Part shown: positions 43,279-52,265 of the stretch, piece after piece
Layout of the letters: every line of letters starts with the position of its first letter
Position numbering within the stretch: position 1 is the first letter of the stretch
NCBI GenBank assembly: GCA_038363005.1
Contig: JBBQBI010000016.1
Span: forward strand, 42,220-106,219
DNA from: JAKOWB01 sp038363005
Lineage (GTDB): Bacteria; Pseudomonadota; Alphaproteobacteria; Kiloniellales; JACOMY01
Direction of reading: 5' to 3'
Length of the DNA: 64,000 nucleotides
The notes under the pieces: model-generated
Database searches by the model: none
Seen by the model: the letters and a program-made list of their open reading frames with translations, nothing else
Told to the model about the DNA's origin: nothing
Translations under genes and position numbers: made by a program

Positions 43279-45996
43279 ATGGAAGGTAATCTTTTCAAAT
43301 ACATCTGGCGGCACAGTCGGGCCGAGCAGATTGGCATCCTGACGCTGGTCGTCATTTCGATGCTGTTCTATTTCCTCTCGCTCGACCTGCCGAAGGCCAT
43401 CGTCAACCGGGGCATCCAGGGCTCCGGCTTCAGCGGGCCGGGCTCGACGCAGCCCTTCCTGGCCTTCGACCTGCCGTTCGGCAGCTGGTTCAGCGACGGG
43501 CCCATCCACCTGTTCGGCGGCTTCCAGATGGAGCAGGCCGAGCTGCTGATCTCGCTGTCGCTGATCTTCCTGCTGCTGGTGGTAGTGAACGGCGTCTTCA
43601 AGCTGGTCATCAACACGCAGAAGGGCAAGCTGGGCGAGCGCATGCTGCGCCGCCTGCGCTACGAGCTGGCCGACCGCGTGCTGCGCTTCCCGCTCTCGCA
43701 CCTGCGCAAGATGAAGCAGGCCGAGGTCGCCACCATGATCAAGGACGAGGTGGAGCCGCTGGGCGGTTTCATCGGCGACGCCTTCATCACCCCGGTCTTC
43801 CTGGGCGGCCAGGCGCTGACCGCGATGATCTTCATCGTGGTGCAGTCGCTGTGGCTGGGCCTAGTGGCGGTGACCATCGTGCTGGCGCAGGCCTGGATCA
43901 TTCCGCGCCTGCGGCGCCGCATCCTGGTGCTCGGCAAGCAGCGGCAGATCACCGCCCGGCAGCTCGCCGGCCGCATCGCCGAGGTGATGGACGGCGCCAT
44001 CGAGATCCACGCCAACGACACCTCGAACTGGGAACGCGCCGACCTGGTCAGCCGCCTGGGTCGCATCTTCCACATCCGCTTCGAGATCTATCAGCGCAAG
44101 TTCTTCGTGAAGTTCCTCAACAACTTCATGAGCCAGCTGACGCCTTTCATCTTCTATGTGCTGGGTGGCCTGCTGGCGCTGAATGGCGAACTCGACATCG
44201 GTGCGCTGGTCGCGGTGATCGCCGCATACAAGGACCTGCCGGGCCCGATCAAGGAGCTGATCGACTGGGACCAGTCGCGCCTCGACGTGCAGATCAAGTA
44301 CACCCAGGTGATCGAGCAGTTCGAGCCCGGTGAGATCATGGCGCCGGAGAAGCAGGCACTGATCACCGACCCGGTGCCGGCACTGGAAGGCGCGCTGGAG
44401 CTGGCCAGCATCACACTGATCGAGGACGACGGTTCGCGGCGGCTCGACAATGTCGGCTTCAGCCTGCCGCTGGATCGCCACCTCGCGGTGGTCGGCGACA
44501 GCGCCAGCGGCAAGGAGCGCCTGGCGATGATCATCGCGGCGCTGGAACGCCCCAGCGGCGGCAGCCTGCGCATCGGCGGGCATGACCTCGACCGCCTGCC
44601 GGAATACGTCACCGGCCGGCGCCTCGCCTATGTCGGACCCGAGGCCTATCACTTCCCGCACTCGGTGCGCGAGAACCTGCTCTATGGCCTGCGGCACGCG
44701 CCCTACAAGCCGCCGCTGGAAGACCAGAAGGAACACACGCGCCGCGCGATCGAGGACAACGAGTCGCGGCGCGCCAACAATCCCCTGCTGCCAGTCGAGT
44801 ACGACTGGGTCGACCGCGCCGCGCTGCGCGGCGACGGTCCGGAGGACGAGCTGCGCGTGCTGCTCGACGCGCTGAAGCTGGTCGAGCTGGAGGACGACGT
44901 CTACCGCTTCGGCCTGTTCGGTACGCTGGACCCCGACCGAGATCCGGTGACCGCCGCCGGCCTGCTGAAGGCGCGCGCCCGCTTTTACGAAAGCCTGCAG
45001 GCCTCGGGCGACAGCGAGCTGGTGGCGCGCTTCGACCCGGCCGCCTACAACCCCAATGCCACCTTGGCGGAGAACGTGCTGTTCGGCACGCCGACTGAGC
45101 CGGAGTTCCTGCCCGCGGCGCTGGCTGAGCAGCCGGTGCTGCAGGAGATCCTGCGCGAACAGGGCCTGGAAGCCGATCTCGCCCGCATGGGTCTGCAGAT
45201 CGCCAAGACCATGATCGAGCTGTTCGCCGACCTGCCGCCCGGACATCCCTTCTTCGAGCAGTTCTCCTTCATCGATGCCGACGACCTGCCGGAGTTCAAG
45301 GCATTGGCGGCGCGCGCCGAGAAGGGCGGCGTCGAGGCGCTGCCGGAGGCCGAGCGGACGCGCTTCCTGCGGCTCACCTTCAGCTACACCGAGGCGCGCC
45401 ACCGGCTGGGGCTGCTCGACGCGGCGATGGAAGAGCGGCTGCTGAAGTTGCGCGCGGCGCTGGCCGCGGCGCTGGAGGCGGGCAAGATCAAGGGCGTCGA
45501 GTCTTACGATCCGGACCGCTACAACGCCGCCGCCTCGATCCAGGACAACATCCTCTTCGGGCGCATGGTCTATGGCCAGGCGCAGAGCGAGTCGGTGATC
45601 GGCCGCCTGACCGCCGAGGTGCTGGACGAGCTCGACCTCAAGGGCCGCGTGCTGGCGGTGGGCCTGGACTTCAACGTCGGCAATTCCGGCAAGCGGCTTT
45701 CCTCGGTGCAGCGGCAGAAGCTGGCCATGGCACGGGCCTGCCTGAAGGATGCCGACCTGCTGATCGTCAACGACGCCCTGGCGGTGCTCGACGGCGCCAC
45801 GCATCTCCGCCTGATCAATGGCATTCTCAAGTCGCGACAGGGCCAAGGTGTGCTCTGGTGCCTGTCGCGCGCCAGCGCCGCCGAGAGCTTCGATCAGGTG
45901 CTGGTGCTGGAGCGCGGTCGCAAGGTGGCCGAAGGCAACTATAAAGAACTGGCGACCGAGGGCTCGCCCCTGGCCCGACTGGTCGCCGCAGGGTAG
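43279..45996 (+). CDS. ABC exporter-like membrane protein with degenerate ATPase motifs
   Basis: 905 residues, far above the usual ~600 of half-transporters. Six hydrophobic segments lie in residues about 17-330. The nucleotide-binding domain starts near 385 but every motif is altered: Walker A GDSASGKE (406-413, Glu for Ser/Thr), Q-loop YVGPEAYHF lacks Gln, signature LSSVQRQK (807-814), Walker B LLIVND (Asn831, Asp832 instead of Asp-Glu), and the switch His is Ser/Arg. A ~300-residue insertion contains two further copies of the post-Q-loop motif (E598 NVLFG, D756 NILFG) after the first at 465 (ENLLYG). It may use ATP poorly or not at all. Downstream: CNMP-binding gene. Confidence 0.85.
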   Translation: MEGNLFKYIWRHSRAEQIGILTLVVISMLFYFLSLDLPKAIVNRGIQGSGFSGPGSTQPFLAFDLPFGSWFSDGPIHLFGGFQMEQAELLISLSLIFLLLVVVNGVFKLVINTQKGKLGERMLRRLRYELADRVLRFPLSHLRKMKQAEVATMIKDEVEPLGGFIGDAFITPVFLGGQALTAMIFIVVQSLWLGLVAVTIVLAQAWIIPRLRRRILVLGKQRQITARQLAGRIAEVMDGAIEIHANDTSNWERADLVSRLGRIFHIRFEIYQRKFFVKFLNNFMSQLTPFIFYVLGGLLALNGELDIGALVAVIAAYKDLPGPIKELIDWDQSRLDVQIKYTQVIEQFEPGEIMAPEKQALITDPVPALEGALELASITLIEDDGSRRLDNVGFSLPLDRHLAVVGDSASGKERLAMIIAALERPSGGSLRIGGHDLDRLPEYVTGRRLAYVGPEAYHFPHSVRENLLYGLRHAPYKPPLEDQKEHTRRAIEDNESRRANNPLLPVEYDWVDRAALRGDGPEDELRVLLDALKLVELEDDVYRFGLFGTLDPDRDPVTAAGLLKARARFYESLQASGDSELVARFDPAAYNPNATLAENVLFGTPTEPEFLPAALAEQPVLQEILREQGLEADLARMGLQIAKTMIELFADLPPGHPFFEQFSFIDADDLPEFKALAARAEKGGVEALPEAERTRFLRLTFSYTEARHRLGLLDAAMEERLLKLRAALAAALEAGKIKGVESYDPDRYNAAASIQDNILFGRMVYGQAQSESVIGRLTAEVLDELDLKGRVLAVGLDFNVGNSGKRLSSVQRQKLAMARACLKDADLLIVNDALAVLDGATHLRLINGILKSRQGQGVLWCLSRASAAESFDQVLVLERGRKVAEGNYKELATEGSPLARLVAAG

Positions 45997-46021
45997 GATT
46001 CGGAGAAGAGGAACCGACAGC

Positions 46022-46477
46022 ATGAGTCTGGACCAGGAAGTCGACATTCTTCGCCGCGTGCCGCTGTTCGCCAACATCGATCCGGCGAAGCTGAAACTGC
46101 TGGCCTTCGCCAGCCAGCGCCTGACCTTCAAGCCCGGCCAGGTGCTGTTTCAGCAAGGCGACGCCGGCGATGCCGCCTATATCCTGATCGACGGCGGCGC
46201 CGAGGTCGTGGTCGACAACAACGGCGGTGGCGAGCTGGTGGTGGCGCTGCTCGACCGCAACCAAATCGTCGGCGAGATCGCCATCCTCTGCGACGTGCCG
46301 CGCACGGCGACGATCCGCGCCAAGGGCGCGCTCACCACGCTGAAGATCACCAAGGAGGTCTTCCTGCGGCTGATGCGCGACTTCCCCGACATCGGCATGG
46401 AGGTGATGCGCACCCTGGCGCATCGCCTGGAACAGACCACGCAGCAGCTGACCGCCGCCCGCGCGCAGCGCCACTGA
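46022..46477 (+). CDS. Cyclic-nucleotide-binding domain protein
   Basis: 151 residues, a single cNMP-binding domain with a short C-terminal helix and no DNA-binding domain. FKPGQVLFQQGDAGDAAYILIDG is the entry strand pair. The phosphate-binding cassette is IVGEIAILCDVPRTATIRA, with Gly-Glu and the Arg that contacts the cyclic phosphate. It therefore may bind cAMP or cGMP. The gene follows the ABC-like gene by 25 bases and is followed by a GTG-started methyltransferase; it may regulate that membrane protein. The cyclase at 27050 is a possible source. Confidence 0.9.
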   Translation: MSLDQEVDILRRVPLFANIDPAKLKLLAFASQRLTFKPGQVLFQQGDAGDAAYILIDGGAEVVVDNNGGGELVVALLDRNQIVGEIAILCDVPRTATIRAKGALTTLKITKEVFLRLMRDFPDIGMEVMRTLAHRLEQTTQQLTAARAQRH

Positions 46478-46478
46478 C

Positions 46479-46970
46479 GTGAGTCGCCTCGACTCCTTCA
46501 TCCGCCGCCTGGAGGCGCAGCGCGCCTGCCTCGACTTCGCCGCCTGCGCCATCAGCGACCGGCCCGGCGTGATCTTCGAGCTGGGGTTGGGCAACGGTCG
46601 CACCTTCGACCATCTGCGCGACAAGCTGCCAGGGCGCGCGATCTATGTCTTCGAGCGCAAGGTGGCGGCGCATCCTGACTGCGTGCCCAGCGCCGAGCAT
46701 CTATTCGAAGGCGACATCGACCGCACGCTGCCGGCCGCGGTCGAGCGCTTCCGCGGCCAGGTCTGCCTGGTACACAGCGACATCGGGTCCGGCGATCCGG
46801 CGCTGAACGCGCAGATCGCCGCCTTCCTCTGCCGCACCCTGCCGCCGGCGCTGGCGCCCGGCGCACTGGTGCTGTCCGACCAGGACTTCAGCATCCCCGG
46901 CACGCGACCGCTGCCGCTGCCGGCGGGGGTCAAGCCCGGCCGCTACTACCTGCTGCAGGCCGCCGGCTAA
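46479..46970 (+). CDS. Small class I SAM-dependent methyltransferase
   Basis: 163 residues from GTG 46479, one base after the preceding stop. The SAM loop is VIFELGLGNGRTFDHLRD, followed by the acidic strand IYVFERKVAAH, and VLSDQDF. It is close to the minimal methyltransferase size and resembles family 17 in Pfam by my recollection. It ends convergently with the MFS gene, overlapping it by 4 bases. The substrate may relate to the glycan products of the cluster, but this is a guess. Confidence 0.75.
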   Translation: MSRLDSFIRRLEAQRACLDFAACAISDRPGVIFELGLGNGRTFDHLRDKLPGRAIYVFERKVAAHPDCVPSAEHLFEGDIDRTLPAAVERFRGQVCLVHSDIGSGDPALNAQIAAFLCRTLPPALAPGALVLSDQDFSIPGTRPLPLPAGVKPGRYYLLQAAG

Positions 46971-48175
46971 CTCCGCGGCACGCGTCGCAGCGCCAGGCGC
47001 AGCGAAACCTGGGCGATCAGCCCAGCACCGGACAGCACCAGCGCGGTGGCCAGCGCCGGGTCGTGGCCCAGCCCGACCAGCGCGGTGCAGATGCCGCCCA
47101 CCGCCATCTGGGTGAAGCCGTAGAGGCCGGAGGCCGAGCCGATCACCTTGGGGTTCAGGCTGATGGCGCTGGTCAGCGCCAGCGGTGAGGCGACGCCGGC
47201 GCCGAGCGCGAAGACAAAGGTCGCGGCCACCACCAGCGGCACGCTGAGCGTGCCGGTCAGCGCCGCGGCCAGGAAGGTCAGCGCGCCGGCGAAGCTGATG
47301 GCATTGGACCAGAGGATCAGCGGCGCGTTGCCAATGCGGCCGAGCAGCTGGCGCGCCAGCATCGAGCCGATCCACACGCCGGAGACTAGGCCGCAGAGGT
47401 AGAAGCCCACCTCGCCGACCGGGCGATGCAGCTGCTCGGTGAAGATGAAGGGCGCGGCGGCGACGAAGGCATACATCGCCGTGGTGGCGCAGCTGCCGCC
47501 CAGCGCCAGGCCCAGGAAGGCCGGCGAACGCAGCAGCGCGACGTAGTTGCGCAGCAGCACGGCGCGGTTGACCAGCATGCGCGGTCCGGTCTCCGGCAGC
47601 AGCCGCCAGGCGAAGAGGAAGGTCACCACGCCGACGCCCGACAGCAGGAAGAGGATCGAGCGCCAGCCCAGGCTCTCGCTCATCGCCGCGCCAACGATGG
47701 GCGCCAGCCCGGGACCGATGGTGATGAGCAGGTTCATCAGCGCCATGCGGCGCGCCGCTTCGCTGCCCTCGGTGGAATCGCGCACGATGGCGCGGCCCAG
47801 CACCAGTCCGGCGCAGCCGCCCAGCGCCTGCAGCAGGCGGGCGACGATCAGCGAGCCGGCGCCAGGCGCCAGCGCGGCGCCCAGCCCGGCCAGGGTATAA
47901 AGCACCAGCCCGCCCATCAGCACCGGCCGCCGGCCATAGCGGTCGGACAGCGGGCCATAGACCAGCTGCCCCACCGCCATGCCCAGCAGGTAGAGGCTGA
48001 CGGTGAGCTGCATCTCGGCGGCGCTGGCGCCCAGCTCGACGGCGGCGCGCGGCAGCGCCGGCACGAAGATGTGCATCGCCATGGTACCGGCCAGGGTGAA
48101 GAGCGCTGGCAGCCACAGCGCCACACGCGCCTTGGCCGGCCCGGGCGCCGGCAGGGTCAGCCCGGGGCTGCTCAT
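46967..48175 (-). CDS. MFS multidrug efflux transporter, Bcr/CflA-like
   Basis: 402 residues, 12 predicted helices. The first loop has LGMAVGQLVYGPLSDRYGRRPV, the classic motif A; ARLLQALGGCAGLVLGRAIVRD is motif C-like and typical of the Bcr/CflA subgroup. It probably expels a toxic compound. Its ATG (48173-48175) overlaps the MarR regulator stop by ATGA, so the pair is translated together and the MarR protein probably controls it. Confidence 0.9.
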   Translation of the reverse strand: MSSPGLTLPAPGPAKARVALWLPALFTLAGTMAMHIFVPALPRAAVELGASAAEMQLTVSLYLLGMAVGQLVYGPLSDRYGRRPVLMGGLVLYTLAGLGAALAPGAGSLIVARLLQALGGCAGLVLGRAIVRDSTEGSEAARRMALMNLLITIGPGLAPIVGAAMSESLGWRSILFLLSGVGVVTFLFAWRLLPETGPRMLVNRAVLLRNYVALLRSPAFLGLALGGSCATTAMYAFVAAAPFIFTEQLHRPVGEVGFYLCGLVSGVWIGSMLARQLLGRIGNAPLILWSNAISFAGALTFLAAALTGTLSVPLVVAATFVFALGAGVASPLALTSAISLNPKVIGSASGLYGFTQMAVGGICTALVGLGHDPALATALVLSGAGLIAQVSLRLALRRVPRS

Positions 48176-48624
48176 GCGGTGACCTCGTCGAGCGTCTCCA
48201 ACACCCTGCCGATGCGCTCCAGCACCGCGGTGGCGATCGCCAGCTCGCGGTCGGCGATCTCGGCCAGCAGGCGTGCGCGCACCTCGCGCGCCACGCGCTC
48301 GACCTTGTCGACCGTGGCCTGGCCGGCGGCGGTCAGGTGCAGGGTTTTGGCGCGGCGGTCGCCGGCCTCCTCGCGCCGCTCCACCAGGCCGCCCTGCTCC
48401 AGGTTGTCGAGCAGCCGCACAATGGAGGAGCCGTCGAGCCCGAGCGAGGCTGCCAGGTCCTTCTGCCGCAACGGCGCCGTGGCGCGCGCCAGGCGCAACA
48501 GCGGCAGCCAGGTGGCCTCGGTCAGGCCGAAGGGCTGCAGACGACGGTCGACCGCGCGGCGCCACTGCCGCGCGGTCTGGGAAACCAGCGTGCCGAAGCC
48601 GCTGCGCAGGGAGGGAGAAGCCAT
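48172..48624 (-). CDS. MarR family transcriptional regulator
   Basis: 150 residues. The winged helix spans LTEATWLPLLRLARATAPLR, LAASLGLDGSSIVRLLDNLEQGGLVERREEAGDRRAKTLHLT, which is the canonical MarR DNA-binding pattern. Dimerisation helices flank it. It is encoded just upstream of the MFS pump and probably represses the operon until a ligand binds. An imperfect inverted repeat at 48636-48660, immediately upstream of the start, is a candidate operator. Confidence 0.92.
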   Translation of the reverse strand: MASPSLRSGFGTLVSQTARQWRRAVDRRLQPFGLTEATWLPLLRLARATAPLRQKDLAASLGLDGSSIVRLLDNLEQGGLVERREEAGDRRAKTLHLTAAGQATVDKVERVAREVRARLLAEIADRELAIATAVLERIGRVLETLDEVTA

Positions 48625-48635
48625 GGCGGATTAGT

Positions 48636-48660
48636 TTGCATGCCATCTATTGGCAGGCAA
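48636..48660 (-). promoter_or_regulatory. Candidate MarR operator
   Basis: TTGCATGCCA (48636-48645) and TGGCAGGCAA (48651-48660) are inverted repeats matching at 9 of 10 positions with a 5-base spacer. They sit 12 bases upstream of the marR-like start codon, the usual place for auto-repression. Confidence 0.5.
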
Positions 48661-48713
48661 TGCATGTCGCGGCATAGGTGACGTGACGCCCTCGCCGCCG
48701 CGAAGCCGCCGAC

Positions 48714-49556
48714 TTAGGGCTGGAAGGGCGCCAGCTCCGCCAGCCAGGCGGCATAGCGCTGCCGGCTGGCGGCGGCGGCTTCGGCATTGCCCTCGACGAT
48801 CTCCGTGCCATCGCTGCCCTGGATCTCGTAGCGCGGCATCATGTCGAGGTCGAAGGAGTGGTAGGAGCCTGGGAAGATCTCCACGGTGAAGGGCGTGGCG
48901 TCCGCCCGCGCCGCCTGTGCCTCGGCCAGGGTCACGCAGCGGCTCACCGGGGTCCAGCGGTCCAGTTCGCCGCCCAGCACCAGCACCGGGGTGTCGAAGT
49001 CGGCCTGGGTGCCCATGCCGTAGCGGTCGTAGCAGTAGGGATAGTAGGGAATCACACTGGCGAAGACGCGGCCCGCCCCGGCCAGCTTGCGCCGCTGCGG
49101 CGAGGCGAGATCGAGCGCCACCGAGCCGCCGAAGGACTGTCCCATGAAGACGATGCGGCTGGCGTCGAAGGTCGGATCCTTGGCCAGCGCCTCGGCCGCC
49201 TGGGTCGCCGCCAGCGTGGCGTCGTCGCGCATGCCTTCCAGCAAGCCACCGTTGCTGCAGATCGACAGGATGCCGTGCGGCCCCAGCACGTCGAGCGCGG
49301 CGACGCCCCAGCCCATGCCCTTCAGCACCGCGGCATGGCGCGTCGCCGAATGGCGCTCCCAGGCGCCCCAGCCGGCACAGCCGGGAAAGAAGATCACCAT
49401 GGGAAAGGGCCCCGCCCCATCCGGCAGGTTGAGGCGCAGGGTCCATTGGCCGGGCTGTTCCAGGTCGGGCTTCTGCAGCAGGTCGGCGCGGGCCGCCAGC
49501 GGGGCGACGAGCAGGCCCATGAGCAGGGCGGCGGCGAGGCGGCGCAGGCTAGGCAT
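48714..49556 (-). CDS. Secreted dienelactone-hydrolase-like protein
   Basis: 280 residues with an N-terminal signal peptide (RRLAAALLMGLLVAPLAARA). The hydrolase core shows GCAGWGAWERHS, the nucleophile elbow MGQSFGGSVAL and a final His in YHSFDLD. The nearest pattern is the dienelactone hydrolase family, acting here in the periplasm. The substrate is unknown. ATG 49556 is preferred over the longer frame to 49619, whose extra residues carry no signal. Divergent from the dehydrogenase gene. Confidence 0.85.
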   Translation of the reverse strand: MPSLRRLAAALLMGLLVAPLAARADLLQKPDLEQPGQWTLRLNLPDGAGPFPMVIFFPGCAGWGAWERHSATRHAAVLKGMGWGVAALDVLGPHGILSICSNGGLLEGMRDDATLAATQAAEALAKDPTFDASRIVFMGQSFGGSVALDLASPQRRKLAGAGRVFASVIPYYPYCYDRYGMGTQADFDTPVLVLGGELDRWTPVSRCVTLAEAQAARADATPFTVEIFPGSYHSFDLDMMPRYEIQGSDGTEIVEGNAEAAAASRQRYAAWLAELAPFQP

Positions 49557-49642
49557 TGTTGGATGTTTCCCCCATGCTGGTCGGGCCACAGCCTGCCGCC
49601 TCGACCGGCCGCGGGTCAAATGACCAGAGCCAGGAGTGCGCC

Positions 49643-50590
49643 ATGCCGCCGCCGGAACTGACCCAGGTTGCCGTCATCGGCAACGGTATCATCGGCCACG
49701 GCATCGCCCAGGTCTTCGCCACCGCCGGCTACCCTGTGGTGATGATCGGCCGCGACGCTGCCTCGCTGGAGCGCGCGCGCCAGCGCATCGCCGACAGTCT
49801 GGCGCTCTTCGTGCAGCACGATCTGGTGGCGGCCAACCAGGCGGCGGCCATCCTGACCCGCGTGGTGCCCTCGCTGATCCTGGATGACGCTGCGCCGGCC
49901 GGGCTGGTGATCGAGGCGGTGACCGAGGACCTGGCGCTGAAGCGCAAGATCTTCGGCCAGCTCGACCGCCTCTGTCCGCCGCAAACGGTACTGGGCTCCT
50001 CCAGCGGCCAGCCGGCCAGCGCGCTGGTGGACGAGGTGGCGCATCCCGAGCGCGTCATCGCCACGCACTTCTGGTACCCGCCACAGCTGATCCCGCTGGT
50101 CGAGGTCTGTGCCGGCCCGGCCACCGACCCGGCGGTCACCGCCTGGGTCTGCGACGTGCTGCGGCGAGTCGGCAAGGCGCCGGCGGTGATCGACCGCGAG
50201 ATCCCCGGATTCATCGGCAACCGCCTGCAGTTCGCCATGCTGCGCGAGGCCTGGGCGCTGTGGGCCTCGGGCGCCGCCAGCGCCGAAGCGATCGACACCG
50301 TTGTGCGCAACTCCTTCGGCCGGCGCATCGGCATCACCGGTCCGCTGGAATCGGCCGACGTCGGCGGGCTGCAGACCATGGTCAAGTTCGGCGCTTCGCT
50401 GATCCCCCACCTCGATACCAGCGCCCAGCCAGCGCAGGCGGTCGCCGAGCTGGCCGCGACGGGCGCCGACGGCCTGGGCAACGGCAGGGGCGTCTACGAC
50501 TGGAGCCAGCGCGACGGCAAGGCGCTGGTCGGGGCGCGCATGACCGAACTCTTCCGCTGGCTCAAGGCCGACCAAGCAGGTAAGGCGTGA
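49643..50590 (+). CDS. 3-hydroxyacyl-CoA dehydrogenase
   Basis: 315 residues. The Rossmann motif is VAVIGNGIIGHGIAQVFATAGY near the N-terminus. GLVIEAVTEDLALKRKIFGQL and the catalytic His in VIATHFWYPPQLIPLVEV follow, plus the second-domain signature RVGKAPAVIDREIPGFIGNRLQFAML. It oxidises a 3-hydroxyacyl thioester with NAD, but Ser-Gly in SSSGQPAS suggests a short or atypical acyl substrate. A CAGGAG site precedes ATG 49643. This is the last gene before the first AT-rich island. Confidence 0.9.
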   Translation: MPPPELTQVAVIGNGIIGHGIAQVFATAGYPVVMIGRDAASLERARQRIADSLALFVQHDLVAANQAAAILTRVVPSLILDDAAPAGLVIEAVTEDLALKRKIFGQLDRLCPPQTVLGSSSGQPASALVDEVAHPERVIATHFWYPPQLIPLVEVCAGPATDPAVTAWVCDVLRRVGKAPAVIDREIPGFIGNRLQFAMLREAWALWASGAASAEAIDTVVRNSFGRRIGITGPLESADVGGLQTMVKFGASLIPHLDTSAQPAQAVAELAATGADGLGNGRGVYDWSQRDGKALVGARMTELFRWLKADQAGKA

Positions 50591-50700
50591 GACATAGCCA
50601 GCTGGTCTCGGAGGATCGAGCGAGCGCTCGCGAGCCTTCTCGATGAGCTAGGAGGTGGATCGCGCATAAACTGAGCAAGTAAACCTAATGCACTGAAGAG

Positions 50701-50731
50701 TTGACGAACCGGCGTCAGACCGACCCATAAT
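50701..50731 (+). promoter_or_regulatory. Candidate promoter of the DUF6932 two-gene unit
   Basis: TTGACG (50701-50706) and CATAAT (50726-50731) are 19 bases apart, slightly long. The DUF6932-like ATG lies 33 bases past the second box. Confidence 0.45.
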
Positions 50732-50763
50732 GCGATGCCATTCAACGATCTTAGGGTCAATCC

Positions 50764-51336
50764 ATGATCCCATCTTTCGACAATCGGCACCTTCTTCCTC
50801 CGTTTACCGGGTCGACAGTAACCCAGCTTGCTGGACGGTCACCATATTCAACGACGGTCGGTGAGATTGGCGCCAGTCTTGCGCTCACGAATGATAGGAA
50901 GGCTCTCTTGTGGGGGCTTCTCCAGTTTCGGGCAGATCTCCGGAGTCTGGGGTTTACTGATGGATTTCAATGGGTTGATGGAAGTTTCGTCGAAAACATA
51001 GAAGCATCTTCTGGCAGGCCTCCAAATGACATTGATATTATCAGTTTCCTCAATAGACCTGCGCAATACAGCAACAATCAGAGCTGGGCTGTATTCCTTT
51101 CCAGCACACCAACTTTCAATAATAAACATGTAAAGACTGCTTACAAGTGCGACACTTATTTCGCGGACTTAAGCTTGCCACCTAAGAATGTTGTAGATAA
51201 CGCCGCTTACTGGCTAAGCCTATTCTCTCATCAAAGAGGAACTCAACATTGGAAAGGAATCCTATCCATTCAAATAGACACGCCGGTTGAAGACGCGCAA
51301 ATGCTGGCATATTTACGATCGGTGGGTGTGCCATGA
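50764..51336 (+). CDS. DUF6932-like predicted nucleotidyltransferase
   Basis: 190 residues. It opens MIPSFDNRHLLPPFTG and contains WVDGSFVEN (Gly73-Ser74) then PPNDIDIIS with Asp89 and Asp91. G-S...D-x-D is the catalytic motif of the DNA polymerase beta-like nucleotidyltransferase fold, and the order is that of DUF6932 as I recall it. The family has no established substrate. The gene is AT-rich with AGA, ATA and TTA codons unlike its neighbours, which suggests transfer. Its stop overlaps the next gene by ATGA. It could transfer a nucleotide to a protein or RNA, or be a toxin or antitoxin. Confidence 0.78.
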   Translation: MIPSFDNRHLLPPFTGSTVTQLAGRSPYSTTVGEIGASLALTNDRKALLWGLLQFRADLRSLGFTDGFQWVDGSFVENIEASSGRPPNDIDIISFLNRPAQYSNNQSWAVFLSSTPTFNNKHVKTAYKCDTYFADLSLPPKNVVDNAAYWLSLFSHQRGTQHWKGILSIQIDTPVEDAQMLAYLRSVGVP

Positions 51337-52265
51337 GTAAACGATCTAGAATGTCTTATTTGCGAGCGGAGCTATCGGAGCTTGAGGCGGCAATCCGCGA
51401 TCAGTGGCAAAATGATCCACTAGGAAGGCTATCCGCCGAATCGCTCAAAGTGCGAGTGCTATCAGAAATTGCACTCTTAGAAGAAGAAATTGAAAACACC
51501 GCTTCAGTAGACTTATTTTTCTTTGGTGACCCAGTATACGATACGCAGGGCGTAGATGCGAGATTTGCAACAGAAGCAATTTCCAGATATCAAGACATAG
51601 TTTCAACGAGCTTCGCTCAAATGTTACAAGGCTCTCTAGGAGAAAGGGGGCCTATACCTCTGTTGGAGCATTCCAAGTTATTTATTACAGACGTCGTAAG
51701 GGGCTCTTTTGGGTTCTGCTTGGAAGAGGTGACCTATGATGAACCGCCACTTATACCGTCTTTTCTCGCGCCAGCGATCACTAAAGCCAATGCGGTAATT
51801 GTCATGATGGCGAGAGGGGGCGAGAGGATCGAAGATATTTTCGAGGAAGTTGACTACCGAACTTTCAGCGCAGCGCGCAGTTTATTTGAACACATGTCAA
51901 AGACTAATGCTGGAATGAGAATCGAAGAACGTAGATCTCAGATTCAAATCACACAGCAACAATTTGCGCGAGCTTTTGAATCGATAAAGGATGCTATCTT
52001 ATCGGAAGAAGAGGTAAATCTAACAGGCAGGATAATCGGAGTGACCCCAATTTCGCGGCGCTTCGAACTTCGCCCGACAGGGCAGGACATGCTCATACGA
52101 GGCCGATTCGGATCGAATCTAGCGGCCAACTACTTAGAGCAAATTGACCGGGGCGACTTCAATTTGGGCGCACTTTACGCGGCCAAGTTGACAAAGAAGA
52201 CAGTCACAAAGCCAGGCGGCGACCCTGTGGTTTCATATACAATGCTGGCTTTCAACGCCGTATAG
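51333..52265 (+). CDS. Uncharacterised partner protein of the DUF6932 gene
   Basis: 310 residues, no signal or membrane segment. Residues about 1-55 are a charged coiled-coil-like helix (LRAELSELEAAIRDQW). A core follows with DLFFFGDPVYDTQGVDARFA (about residues 61-80), VVRGSFGFCLEE and a long helical stretch ending about 230 (RIEERRSQIQITQQQFARAF). The last ~80 residues read as beta-strands (RFELRPTGQDMLIRGRF). I do not recognise the family. It is AT-rich, coupled to the DUF6932 gene by ATGA, and convergent with typA, 12 bases away. Confidence 0.8.
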   Translation: MSKRSRMSYLRAELSELEAAIRDQWQNDPLGRLSAESLKVRVLSEIALLEEEIENTASVDLFFFGDPVYDTQGVDARFATEAISRYQDIVSTSFAQMLQGSLGERGPIPLLEHSKLFITDVVRGSFGFCLEEVTYDEPPLIPSFLAPAITKANAVIVMMARGGERIEDIFEEVDYRTFSAARSLFEHMSKTNAGMRIEERRSQIQITQQQFARAFESIKDAILSEEEVNLTGRIIGVTPISRRFELRPTGQDMLIRGRFGSNLAANYLEQIDRGDFNLGALYAAKLTKKTVTKPGGDPVVSYTMLAFNAV

